Origin: Sphagnum compactum
Taxonomy: Eukaryota; Bryophyta; Sphagnopsida; Sphagnales
Reading direction: 5' to 3'
Assembly (NCBI GenBank): GCA_965153455.1
Contig: OZ234502.1
Location: forward strand, 12,617,495-12,681,494
DNA: 64,000 bases
Below the pieces are notes generated by a model. It was not told where the DNA came from. It made no database searches and saw only the letters and a program-made list of their open reading frames with translations. Below are positions 35,311 to 47,700 of this stretch, one piece after another; within the stretch, counting starts at the first letter, position 1, and each line of letters starts with the position of its first letter. Made by a program: the position numbers and the translations under genes.

Positions 35311-36812
35311 AAGAACCAATAAATGATACAAAAAATTTTGAGAATTGGATTCGAGTTTTATGAGAAATCCTATTCGGTTTTCCAAAAAAATATACATGTA
35401 TACATTTGAATTGGTTCTTGTAACTAGTTTTCGATTAGGTGAAAACTTGAGGTCAGTTTTCAGTTCGGTTCTCACATTTAAAAGTGTCAATCAATTTTCA
35501 TTGTGAGAACCGGGCTGAGAACTAGGTCGAGAACCGGGTTACCATTTGAGAACCACCCAACATTAGTTCAAACCTTCACACATGCACCCTAAGTTGGGGG
35601 GCAAAATGTTTAAGTGGGTTATGTTCCTAATTTAAGCTAAATAGTTTAATGAAGGTTTTTACGTGCTTAACTTAAGTTCGTAATTAACTATTAATGAATT
35701 TATTATTAATGATTTGACTATTAGTGAATTTGAATCAACTATTGGTTAATTCAATTAGCTATTAATGAATGCACCTATTTGTAACAACTTGTCCATGTTT
35801 ACAAAGGGGTTGCCCACTTTCACCATTGTAAATTTGTTCAATTTCATTAAAAAACTAATGAAACATTGAATATATAGTAATGTAATGATTGGAATTGGCA
35901 ATTTTAACTAGCCAAACCAAATTATTGCCCAACATTAGTTAAAAGCTAGAATTGCAAATGTTTTTCCCAATTATATTTTATGTTTAAATTAAATGTAGGG
36001 CCCAAACAAGGTTCATGAATCATGTTAGTTCTTTTGCATTTGATTAAAATAGGTTGGGACTAACATTTGTGAAAAACATGCAAGTGATCAATGACAAGTC
36101 TTGATATTGTACTCGATTTGTAAAGCTTATTATTTGCAATACATAACATATCCATCTTTTTATTAAGGGTTTTGGAGATTTTGTCTTAATCTTATTTGAT
36201 GTTTTAATAAAATGGAATATGATCATTTCAACATGTTGGGAATAAAGCAAATGAAGTAATGCATGTGAAAAATTCTGAAATCTTTTAGTTAAGTACATTT
36301 TCAACTCAATCTCTTCTAAAAAGCTTTTCCCATTTCTTTTTTTTTCATTATTACCATTTCACATTGTGTAATGGTGATCAAAATGAAGATGTGATTTGAC
36401 CAAATCTTCTAATGAATGTTAAAGCGTTAACAACATTATATTTCACAACCATGTGCTTTACATGTTAAGCGATTCAAGTTTCATTAAAACACCAATTATG
36501 CAAACCAAGTATTTATGTTGGACATGTCACACACAAGTTACTTAAGTTAGTCCACATTTTTGTGGGTTTGTTCATAGGTAACTTGTTTACCACACCACAT
36601 ATGTGAATGAATTAAACAAAAATGAAATTGAAAAGATTATTACTAGTTTCTAGATTTATTGGACAAATGTCCCTAGGTTAAGGATGTCCCTAGCATCCCT
36701 ACCAATGGCAATTTTAAAATTTTATAAAAATTTACATTTTTGGTTTAGACTTACCTTTTCTAGGTGTTTTTTATTGTTTTATTAGTGTTATTGAACAACT
36801 TCTTGATAATGC
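35311..36812. other. AT-rich stretch without a gene
   Basis: Nothing is supported beyond clusters of GAGAACCGGG and GGTTCTC motifs at 35.35-35.57 kb, which also occur near 34.72-34.80 kb and suggest an old repeat end. Confidence 0.5.
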
Positions 36813-37082
36813 TTGATGCTTCAATGTTTTCTTGGTGCCCCCATTATTCTTCATTTTTTTCGCAACATCCCTTCTTGCCGAAACCCAATGTCCCCCAAAG
36901 TTTTTTCAACACTACCCAATGTCCCTGAGTGTTTATTTGATTATAATCAAAAGCACAAGCATGGGTGTTTTGTTGTAAATAACACGTTCAGAATTCAAAA
37001 GAAAACTTTCAAAGAGTTATTTGGGAAGTTTAAACTCCATGTGACTTTCATTCTTGATGTGGTCATATGCACAACATGTTGA
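36813..37082 (+). pseudogene. PIF/Harbinger-type transposase fragment
   Basis: An 89-codon open frame. Its second half reads CLFDYNQKHKHG, then VVNNTFRIQKKTFKELFGKF and VTFILDVVICTTC. This fits the C-terminal end of PIF/Harbinger (HARBI1-like, DDE_4) transposases, where an Asn-x-H block, an N-x-F-x-I-L-K-like block and a VPDVVxACCxLHN-like block follow one another; in the family the last DDE acid lies in this area. Only about the last quarter of the enzyme is present, so it is a truncated remnant. A frame change or stop follows directly. Identification is from motif memory only. Confidence 0.5.
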
Positions 37083-39000
37083 GGTTTGAAAGTGAATCTC
37101 ACATTCAATGATTGATGCACATCATTGACCTTGAGTCACAAGAAGATCCTCAAATAAGATGTCAACCAATACATCATGTGCATACAATTCATGTTGAACC
37201 AACACAACATGACATGGAAGCTCGAGAATGATCTGAAAAATTGCTTCTAAGAGAATTAACCATTTACCTTGGTTGACAACAAAATTGAAGTACAAGTTTA
37301 TGGCCCTACTATTTATTCTTTTAAGCTAACATGCATATGCATGATACCAACTCAAATGTAAGATGAAATGTCATCATTTAGCTCTAGTCGAAGCTTAATC
37401 ATTTAGCTTTAGTTCATACTACTATTTAGATTGTAATTCATCTTGAGTGTTTATTCAATCTCATTGAACTTCTAAACAAATCAATCAAAGTTCTAACATA
37501 TTGTTGAATGATTGTTTATAATGTGTAGGAGTTGTTGATTTCTGAACAATGCTAATTATTTCTCGTTGATCTTTTGAATGGAATCTAGCTTTGACATGTT
37601 GTTACTTGGTTGTTCTTATTGTGTAGGGGTTAATTCTAACATGTTATCATTTGGCTGTTCTTGTTGTGCAGGAATTGCAGTTGTCATGTTGGCATTGCTT
37701 TTATTTACAAAGGCTAAACTCATCACATTTGTGAGATTGGTAATGGCATTCACCAAACCCATATGTAGAGTCTTCAAATCATTGTCTTTTGACTAGTTGT
37801 ACAACATCAACTCTTGTGTCTTTGATCGTTTCTTTTATATGAAAAGGCTTGTTGTATTCAAGTGATCAATGGAGCTAACCATTAGCTATCTCTCTTTGTT
37901 TGTTGCCTCTACCATACTTTTGTGAGTTGTGGAGTACTTCCTTTTGACACTTGTGCTCCCAACTGATCGACCAAAATCTTGTATTCCTTTGGTGTTGATT
38001 GAAGATGGAGTTCTTGGACTTAGTGAAATCCTTATGAACATAGTTCTATGACAAGATTTGACTAATGTCAAAGCAAAGGTAAAATAAATTTGGACATTGC
38101 TACTTGTAAGTGAAAGAAATTAAGCTAGTGGTAGTGATGTGGCCCTTCTTCTCATAAGTGCAACATACATGTTTGTGAGTATTCTTGACCTAGTTTTTCC
38201 TTTGTATTTGGAGGCTACCTTACGATGCATAAAAACCTTGCAAGCTTTTTGAAAATAATGGAATGCTCGTTGTTGTTGTTGTTTTTTTATTTTTCTTGTC
38301 ATACCTGGTGGTACCCGCCGGGTATCACACCCGAACCCCCCCCCCCCCAAAGGTTGTTGGTTTCTGTCACCTATTGTAGATTTGGACTTTGGACAATAGC
38401 AGACGTTTGTCCAGGGAGACTGGTGTGTGTTATGTGTATCAATGTTGTGAGCTGGGGGACTTCTCAAAAAGTCATTAGGCAATTGACTTGTTACTCTTTA
38501 CAGTTAAGAATGATGAGCAATGGGACCATCAGCCCTTGCCCCCATTATACCTGTGTTTTTCTTAATTGTCAGTCAATGGTGGAAGGTGAGTGAGTTCAAT
38601 GAGTGCTGTATTCATATCTCTCCACTGACACCCAAAAAACTTTTTCAATAGTGCCAAATTTTGTCAATTGCCCCCCCAAAAAAAGGGGCTACTAATTGCC
38701 ATAGACAAAGTTGGCCCACACTCTTCTCCCCCCTCCCCCACCCCCACTTTCTTTGCTTTGCTAGCCCTTTTGAAAGTGTGTACTGAAATCCAACAATCAA
38801 ATCTAGGACCTTGTTCCTGGTGTGCACCATGAAGCACCTCACCACCAAACAAAAGAGCTTAAATCTCATTGCTAGAACTAAGGAATTGATACACTCCAAA
38901 AATATATATATATAGATATATATTCAGGTCAACATGAGCAGCAAGCACATTGTCAGACAACCCATGTTCATAGATCATACATGTTGGACAGCAGAAGGAC
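37083..39000. other. Gene-free stretch with simple repeats
   Basis: No gene is supported. It contains a 13-base C run at 38336-38348 next to a small GTACCCGCCGGGTATC inverted repeat, a C-rich tract near 38.73-38.75 kb, and a short ATATAT tract near 38.90 kb. Confidence 0.55.
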
Positions 39001-39001
39001 A

Positions 39002-39073
39002 ACATTGTGGGGGTTGTTGGGTTTAGGGTTTAGGGTTTAGGGTTTGCTGCAATACATTGTGGGGGTTGTTGGG
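39002..39073 (+). repeat. Interstitial telomere-type repeat flanked by a 20-bp duplication
   Basis: Three to four TTTAGGG units at 39021-39045 are bracketed by two exact copies of ACATTGTGGGGGTTGTTGGG, at 39002-39021 and 39054-39073. TTTAGGG is the usual plant telomere unit. A telomeric insert between direct repeats is the expected scar of break repair or of an insertion with target duplication. Confidence 0.85.
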
Positions 39074-39180
39074 CCAGGTCTTCTTCTTCCTCAAACTTGG
39101 GGCTAATATACTTGTGAATCTCACACATGTGAAACATTTGTTCCAAACTTCTTGCATCATGCAGGGTTTCTCTTTTCAAT

Positions 39181-39246
39181 TTTGTGATGTAGCCGAGGTG
39201 GCTATTCATCATCTCCAAAGTGATTTAGCCAAATTTGGTCACATGT
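39181..39246 (+). repeat. Dispersed repeat, GTGATGTAGCC family, copy b
   Basis: TTTGTGATGTAGCCGAGGTG, then GATTTAGCCAAATTTGGTCA. The homology to copy d appears to continue to about 39.35 kb (TTTTTGGCTACC, AAATCTGGC). Confidence 0.65.
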
Positions 39247-39905
39247 ACTAATATGAAATAGGAAAAAATTTAAAATCTTTTTATATTTTTGGCTACCTAC
39301 TGGGAACTCATAATAAAAATCTGGCGATTGGTGGAATATTTTTTTTCCAAATTAGGCCATTTTTTCATGGAAAATCCTACCTATAACTAGAAATCATATT
39401 TTTGATGTTAGTTTGATGTTTAAAGCTTTGGTTTTACATTTTGTTTTTGTGCTTTAATAAGCAAGGATGGATTTCTATAAGTTAGAGGTGAATAATTTTT
39501 GAGGAGGATTAGGCACACCAATTGTTGGTGTCTCGTGCATTAGTTTAATCCAATGTTTGGCCAGTTTATTGGTTGGTATGTAACATGGTATGGGTGATGA
39601 TATTAAGTATCAAATCTAAATAAATAAGCAAATAAATAAATAAGTCTTGTATTCGATTATGAAATATTGGGGTCGATATTTAGACAATGTGGGTATGAGA
39701 ACTCAAGAAGTGATACCAAGGTCCAACATTTCTTTTATTGGCAATTTTTTTTTAAATTATAGAAAAATAAAATTCATGGAATAAATGGCCCAAATTTGCC
39801 AGATTTTGAAGAAAAAAACTTCACATCACTATATTTTTATGATGAGTTCCAGTTGGTAGCCAAGAATATAAAAAGATTCTGTTCTTTTCTACTTTCATGT
39901 CTAGT

Positions 39906-39951
39906 ATGTAGCCAAATTTGGCTAAATTATTTTCTGGATGATCGTCACAAA
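39906..39951 (-). repeat. Dispersed repeat, GTGATGTAGCC family, copy c (inverted)
   Basis: ATGTAGCCAAATTTGGCTAA, then CTGGATGATCGTCACAAAAT, is the reverse complement of the family order. Homology with the copy at 44.66-44.73 kb extends leftward through TCTACTTTC. Confidence 0.65.
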
Positions 39952-40056
39952 ATCCTTAAAAGAAACCCTGTACCAGGCCTGCGGATATGCAAATGCAATA
40001 GAGTACCTTTAATACTCATTCCCAGCCATCCTTGGGTCACTCCAAAGTAGTGTTTA

Positions 40057-40215
40057 TTTTGTGATGTAGTTGAAATGGTGATCAGGCGATCATCCATTAG
40101 AAAATTTAGCCAGATTTGGCTACTGGAATATGAACTTAAAAAAAAAAAGCACCCTTCTATGTTTTTGGCTAACCACTTGAACCATCTATAGGAGAAATCT
40201 GGCATTTTTTCTTAA
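40057..40215 (+). repeat. Dispersed repeat, GTGATGTAGCC family, copy d
   Basis: TTTTGTGATGTAGTTGAAAT, then ATTTAGCCAGATTTGGCTAC, followed by a TTTTTGGCTAACC segment and AAATCTGGCATTTT shared with copy b. Confidence 0.65.
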
Positions 40216-40821
40216 ATTTTGGTCAAATTGTGGCAATTGAAAATCTCAAAAAGCACTCGATTTTAGTACTTTTGATTTTTTAATTTTCTCTTTTTGGCTA
40301 TGTATAACAACCAGCAAAAGAAAGGGCTGTTTTGCAATGGAATAGTAGTATCTTGGTTCACAGTTGGATTTTGTTCATTATGATCATCACATGGGTCTAT
40401 AATAGAACATTGGCATCTGATAAGAGCACATCCATAGAGTGGGGCGTGCAAAGGATGATTTGGATGAAGTTTAGATTTTAAAGAGTGTCAAAAAAAGGAG
40501 TTTGGACCTGTAAATGTACATAGGATGTAATGCACTCTAAAAGGACCAATAAAGAAATATGAATTGGCTTTAATTTATTATTCATAATAATTAGCCCATG
40601 TGATAACCTTTTTGTGTTTTTGGCACAAATGAAAAGAATTCATTGCAAAAAAAAAACCATGTGATAAAATTTAATTCATCTTCACTCTACATTGTGAATC
40701 ATTTCTTGTTTATGGGTGGGGATGGGGGAAATACCTAACTTGGTGTGTGACTATGCTCTAACCATACATAATAAAAAGGTTTGGTTTAAATTTTCAAAAA
40801 GTAATTAAAAATTTACAATTC

Positions 40822-40865
40822 CTCTATTAAGGCTCAAAAATTGAAAAAGCTGAGCCTTAATAGAG
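40822..40865. repeat. Perfect 15-bp inverted repeat (hairpin)
   Basis: CTCTATTAAGGCTCA at 40822-40836 and its exact reverse complement at 40851-40865 flank a 14-nt A-rich loop. No gene is adjacent that would make it a terminator. It is probably an element end or chance foldback. Confidence 0.85.
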
Positions 40866-41734
40866 AGATAATATAATGTTTCAAGAAAGTCCTCAATAAA
40901 TTTCCCCCACAAACTTTTCTTTTCCCAAGTATTGAGCCTCATGTTTGGAGATTTGCAAGAACATTTCTTAAGGATAGTGTGTGCCCGAACTGACCACCAC
41001 TTCCTCAACTCTCATTAGGGTGCAAAAAATCCACTTATCCAACCCTCTTAGAGCAAGAGGATTTTGCTATCACCAAGTAATTAACTAGTTTGATCAAGCA
41101 ATTTATAATTTGGTATGATGAAGTTGGATACTACCCAACTTGTGGCAAAGCACCCTTTTCTTGTTGCGAGGTTGTGAAATTTTGCCCCAAAAAAAATCAC
41201 TGATAGTATCATGTGAAATTGCATACTATCCCTAAAGACATTATAAGATACCCACCAAGCTCACAAAGAAAGAACATTGCAAAAAAGTTCATCTTTTGAC
41301 CCTTTTTCCTTATACAAAAGGCCCGTCTACAAAAATTGAATGAGAGTTCTTTTGAGGTCCAAACCCAACCATGTTTACAATTTCAGAGCATCCTTCAATC
41401 ACCACCCAAGATGTTTTAATTGTCCTTTACACAATTGGATAGAAATTAGGGGTTACCATGGGAGATAATAGAAATCATGCTGGAAAAAACGACACAGAAC
41501 GGCAGTTAATCCACAACCCAATTCCTCATTTTTCAACACTCATTGAAGTTGGGTGATGGAAAATTATTATATGCTTTTAACTACAAGAATTGTACAATTT
41601 ACCAATGCTACTATTTGGGTAGAATAGATTAGGCTTAACAAAATATAAAGAGAATAGGAGATTAGGAGATTAGACTTTACTACAACCTTATAAAGGACTC
41701 AACCGTACCTGTTTCTGAGGGATTTGGACTTTCC
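40866..41734. other. Gene-free stretch
   Basis: No supported feature. Confidence 0.55.
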
Positions 41735-41889
41735 AACCGTCCACCCATTGAAATTTTCACTGCTTGAATGAAGGTGCAAGTCCTGTACTCCACCTTGAGG
41801 AAAAGTCCCACAACCGTCCACCACTTGAAACATTCATTGCTGAAATGAAGGTGCAAGTCCTGTACTACACCCCAAGGAAAAGTCCCCCG
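41735..41889. repeat. 77-bp imperfect tandem duplication
   Basis: AACCGTCCACC and GAAGGTGCAAGTCCTGTACT, followed by GAGGAAAAGTCCC, occur twice, 77 bp apart. The minus-strand open frame at 41680-41964 spans both copies. It lies about 0.6 kb beyond the stop codon of the PreP pseudogene and shows no domain. Confidence 0.8.
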
Positions 41890-42720
41890 ACGACTTTCTC
41901 CAAGCTTGGCTCTCACTACTGAATGTGATGTGGTATCATGTACTCGGCTCTTGGAAATTTTCAAATCACTTTCACCAAAGCCTTCTCACCTATGATGGAC
42001 ACAATCTATACATCCAACAACGTCAGTAGAACGAGCACCTGCAGATATTAACCAAATAAAATCCAACATTTTTGGCAGTCAACAAACCTACCATACCTGA
42101 AACAGACACCTGACTGATAATTGAATACCAATGGGTGCCAGACAAATCAAAGTTTCATATTCTGAAGTTGGAGAGTATTTGTGCACCATAGTTTGTGCAT
42201 GGATTGTTGACAAAACTTTCTACTTTGTAGTATGGAGAAATTGTAAACAGAAACTTTCTTCCACTGCAAACCACTATTTTCCCATCATCTAATTTGGGCC
42301 CGTTCTAATGCCATGAGATGAAAAATCTTTGCAGAAAATACTTCAATCAAAACTGAAAGAAATTAAATCAAGCCATCATCGATTCGTAGTTTCAGAAAAG
42401 GATGTATAAAGGGATGCATCTATGATGCATTTTCAGAAACTAAATACTAACTAAGCAGCACATACCACTTCCATGTAGGGAAAATAGATTGGTCATCCCT
42501 GATTTGCTAACTCCTGAGCACAGACTGTCATAATGGGCAGGACAACTCTCTCTACAGAACTTTCTTCACTTGTAAAAGTCCAGGCCTCTCCTCATTAGCT
42601 GCAGCAATGTCATCTGCTGATGCAACAGCCAATATCACACCTTTCTCCCTTTTAGTCTCCAAAACTTCTGCAAACATATGAAAATCTTTAACATCATATG
42701 ATTTTAGACTTTAAATAGGT

Positions 42721-42724
<4 letters not shown>

Positions 42725-42760
<36 letters not shown>
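42725..42760. repeat. (TA)n microsatellite
   Basis: An uninterrupted TA run inside an intron of the PreP pseudogene, between its two last exons. Confidence 0.95.
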
Positions 42761-42762
<2 letters not shown>

Positions 42763-44654
42763 TGTCAAAATATTGCAGAACTTTAATAGAATAAAATTGA
42801 CATGAGTCAAAGATCAGACTACCCAACCTGGTTGAGAGAATTTGATCACGTCTGCACTGCCTCTCCTCATCAGTTATACCCATGATATAACAATGACACT
42901 TGCGATGTCATTCTCCAATAGTTTTCATCTTGTTTAACTGATATCAGAACTTCAATCTAATTTGGAAAAATTATAATATATACTGGCAAAGGCATTATTC
43001 AAAATTCATTACTACCCATTTTCATGGAGGTAAGATTCTATGTAAAAGTTCCACAATCATGGATGAATATATTTATGCCTTCACTGTTCCATACACTAGG
43101 AATTATGTAAATTGAAATCTGCTAGAAAGATTTTAATGGTTACATTTCTTGCTCATTACAATACTAATTTGAACCATTAATGAATGAAATAGGTGTTCAC
43201 ACACAAAATATGCTGCATGCAGTTACAGGCATGAACTTCACAGATACTTATCATTCTCATAAGCAGGTAATCAAATGGACCATTATCGAAAACTCCTGAG
43301 CAAAAGCATTTCATGGGGACAGTTGGGTGTTCAGATCTAAGAAGAGAATAGATTTTCAGTAGAGAAATTCATCAGTTCAACTAACATACCTGGTATAACC
43401 TTTTGCATCTGGCAACCCTACTGTCCCATCATAGTTGTCTAAAGTCTTGACCGGATTGGGATCTCTGTATGAGAGGAAAGAAAACACCCCTGCAAATTTG
43501 AAGTGTGTAGATAAGCTTTCAGGTAAGAAACAAATCTTAATCTTGGCATACATGTCAGAATGTACGAAATCCTACTAATCAGGTAGGCATTTGTGTCACC
43601 TGTACTGCTCCAGCCCATACATTCCACAGACATTGATACATGTGTGAGGCATGAGAATGAACCTGAATGACTGTCAAAGTCAAAAAAGCCTCCATAAGCA
43701 CCATCGCTGACACAAACCTGATCCGATAGCCATGTCTTGCCAATAAATGTTGAGATAACATACGCACTACCATTCAGCTCATAACCTGCATTGTAAAGAC
43801 TGGCTGCCTTGCCAACATAATTCACCTGTCACCAACAAAAAATCTAAATCAATAAGTAGGCACAATCTGCATCTGCAATCTGTGTACTAAAACCAAAACA
43901 ATGAAAGATAGACATATGAAATCCTCAACATCCACACTGTATACTAAATTGCTTGGCAAATAACATGGTCAAAAATATTGACCTCAGTAGGTATGACAAG
44001 ACCCTCATTGATCAATGGTAATTGCTGATCCCAAGAGACAAGACCAGGCAATGTATCAAGCAAAGTTGCCACATGAGACTCTGCATGGGTCAGTGTACGA
44101 TCATCTGCTGTCAAATTCACAATGGCATCCTTCTGTGCAAGCAAAGCAGTTCAAATCGCTTCCAGGGACTCTGCAACAGCAGGCCAATCCTCATCTACCC
44201 TCTTTTCCAAGTCCCGTAAGTACTCCAAGTAACTGCCAGGTACCCACAGTTTCAATCAGGACAGAACTCACTCGTACCCACCCAACTCAGAGCAAAAGGA
44301 TACTGCACTCCTCCACATGCTATTTCTACAGCAACTGCCATTATAATTTGCGACACTGCTTATTATCCCAGATTCAGCAGAAAGAGAATCGCTGAATTTT
44401 TCACACAATAAAGCTCTCATTATACTAGTAGCAATAAATTAGCCACAGAACTGAACAAAATGAAAAAAACTGTACATGTTATTTGTGGAGTAGAAGGGCA
44501 GTTCACAGGAAGCACCTTAAACCTCCCATCTGCTCACAAACCCACCCAGCCACATTCAGCATACCACCCATGCGTGCTGCAGCAATACCATGCCCACCTC
44601 CAGTGATCTGACTCTGCAATAGGTTCTAGCATGGTGCCAAGATATAGCAAGATC

Positions 44655-44735
44655 AACTTTTCTACTTTCCTCTCGAACTTGTAGCCAACTTTGGCTAAGC
44701 CCTCTTTTGGATGGTTGCCAACCCACCTACCTCAT
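44655..44735 (-). repeat. Dispersed repeat, GTGATGTAGCC family, copy e, inside PreP
   Basis: TTTTCTACTTTCC, TTGTAGCCAACTTTGGCTAA and TGGATGGTTGCC match the inverted copy at 39.88-39.95 kb. It lies in the 427-bp gap where several PreP exons should be, so its arrival may be connected with the loss of those exons. Confidence 0.6.
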
Positions 44736-47700
44736 GAGTTTGAAATGAAAAGAAAAACACTAATTGGGATGCAAATAGGGAACGTAAAGGTCAGGGTGGA
44801 CTACTCTGATATCTTCCTGAGATGTGCACAATTCTGGAAGTGTCAGTCTTGTGACACAGAGATACACACATGGAGTTAAAAACACACATGGAGTTAAAAA
44901 ACATCAAGACATACACAGATCTTTCTTTGGTGTTGTGTGCAAGCATATTGTCCCAAATCGCAACATGGCTCAAGACGTTCATACACAAGATCTCTTAGTT
45001 AAAGGAATTTCATTGTTCAAGCAAAGGGAAAAGCACCAACCTGGAGCTCAACAGTCATCCGAGGTGGATTGTCCAGAATGTATTTCTGGATAACTGGAGA
45101 CAAAACTGCTTTCACACCTTCAGCAGAGAGCCCGTGCTTAAGCTGCTCCAAGGGCTTGGCAAAGTGAAGAGGTTCCAATGGATCACCACCATAAAGCCAC
45201 TTCCCCTGTAAACAAACAGGATCCAATGCTCATATACATTGTTGATAATGGATGCAGAACAGATCATGACTCAGTGGAGTAATTGAGTGGAAAGAGAAAA
45301 CAATGTAGAAAGCAAATGCCTACAGCAGGAAAAGAATAATTCAATGCATCATCCTGTACTTTCAAAACTTCAACTATCCACTGATCATAGAGCGCAGCAT
45401 AAGTGAGAGACCTTGGGGAAAGTACCCAGTGTTATTCTCTCACAGAGAAAACTCAATTGTGTTCATGGAAGCCTCCACTGCTTCAGAAGAGAAGCCATCT
45501 TCAACCAGCTGCTTCAAAGTACTAAACACCAGATCCTCCACATGGGACACATCTTCTGCCACAACACCTTTCAGTCCAATACCAAACTGAGGCTGACAGA
45601 GCTCATCCTGAATACCACCTCCCACAATGGCTTCACCGATTCCACTCTCCAGCAGAACTTTCTCAGTGGTGAACCTGGGGTGCCCAGCATAAGGTGATCA
45701 AGGAACCCTAGAGCTAATTCTGTCTCAGGATCTAGACGTGCATCCAACAACACCCAGTTGAGACAAACCATGTGCTTCTTCTTCATATCCCCTTCATCAC
45801 CAACTGCATGCTTCTCCACCACTCTTGGCTCAGAAAATAACCTCTGCATCATCACCTTGGATTCCTTTGCCGATGCACTGGCCTCAAATTCAGCAAGATA
45901 TGCTGCATTCATTCAGAATAGCAGTGTCAGAGGGATTGACCCAAAATGAACCCACCACCAATTTGAAAAAAAGAAGTTGAGAGACTATTACAGCATGATG
46001 TGTTTTACTTCACAGGAACAGGGTCCATCCTCATGCAGGCCCAAAAGACACACTAAATCTGGTCTTACAGAACAGCATAGATCAACTAGGATTACACAAT
46101 CCTGGCCCCAAGAGATAATAATACACAGCCAATTTGGAAGAAAAAATTGCAAGTCGAGAAATAAGTTGAGAATGTGAAATACGTTGAGAATCTTGGCATA
46201 ACCTCCACAGGAACTCACCACTTAGTATACGCAAATGTTGGTCTGGATCATCATCACCATAGAACCACACACATGCATTGCTTGGATGATAAAACTTGGC
46301 ATGAAATTCCTGTCATGAACATAAAGGAGAGCTGAGGACTGGGCAGTAAGACTTGCCTTCACACACACAAAACAGTTTCATGTTGAGAAAAATGTACCAT
46401 GCTTCTAACCAGAGAAAAAATCACCACAAACAGCATTGACACTCCAACATCTTGAACTTGCCTAGTGCTGCTCCAACAATAGCTTGAACATTCATTTGCT
46501 TGTCCACCCACAAAGAAACAAAAAACAGACCTGGAATTGTTGAAAGGTCAGATTTGGAATAACACTGGGATCAACACCATACGTGTTGTCAGGAAATAAA
46601 GCCTGCACTCACAAATTTTATACTTCATCAGTCACCGTATCTTTCTCAAACCCAACTTGATTAAACCTTCAGAAATTTCTAATTGCCGCATTGTGAAGAC
46701 GAACCACAAAAGAACTAACAGCAAATCCATTTTTGAGCTAGTTCCAAACCTGCTGAGAGACACGGCCCAACACATTGTCAGGTTGTGAAAACACAACCTT
46801 CATCTCATTAAACACCACTCCTGTAACATCATCACAGGACAAAGTGAATGGTCGTCAGACACTTGACACAAGCGCCTCTTCAACAATGTACAATCAAAGG
46901 TATTAGCCCTGCTCAGAATATACACAGAAGCCTCTTTATAGAAGCAACACCATTTCACATACTGTCACTTTCAGGTTCAGATACCAAATGTTAGATGATC
47001 AGAAATTCAATTTCCTGGTCACAATGGCAACTTTTACAAAGAAAAATAAAATTGCACATGCCTCTGACTGACAGCAGCAGAGTCCTTGTGTACCACAGGC
47101 AGCCTTCTTACCCTTATAGGTAATGTCCTCAGATGGGTCATTCAACTCATAGTGCCATCCTTCCTGCTGAAAGGTGTGCACCTCATCCACGCAATGAGGG
47201 TGAAATACAGCATCTAGATACACATCCGCCAGATTGTAGAAGTCCTGCTCACCATCCCAGAAGACCCAAGTCCCTGTAGGTAAGTGCAAAAGTATCCAGG
47301 TTAAAACCTTGCAGAAAAACAAAGGGCAAGTTCAATTGTGTTACAACTGTAGTGCAGCAGAGTGCTGTGGCAGAGGTACCGGAGTTCCTGATACTCTCAT
47401 TCCTTTAGTCAGATAGCTTTCAGAAACAACTCAAAGACATTGCCAGTTCTCAGTTTTATGACAATGATACACTGCTCCTCCTCCTTTGATGAGCTACAAG
47501 AATGAAGCAGACAAACAAACAAACAGTTTCTGACATTGAAATATGCAGTTCATCAATAAACAAAACAGACAAATACCTTGATGTTTCTGGATGCGATGGG
47601 GTGGCAGGTGCTGTCAGGTAAGTAAAGGCGTTCAGGAAAGTGTGGAGACTCCCCTTAAGCAGTTCTACAAATGGCTCCTTCAATGGATACTTTCTTGAGC

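Noticed and set aside
34930-35490. A 186-codon minus-strand frame, the second longest on that strand
   Set aside because: Its translation is almost only Phe, Leu, Tyr and Ile because the complementary strand is a purine-rich low-complexity tract. Two other minus frames overlap it with the same composition.
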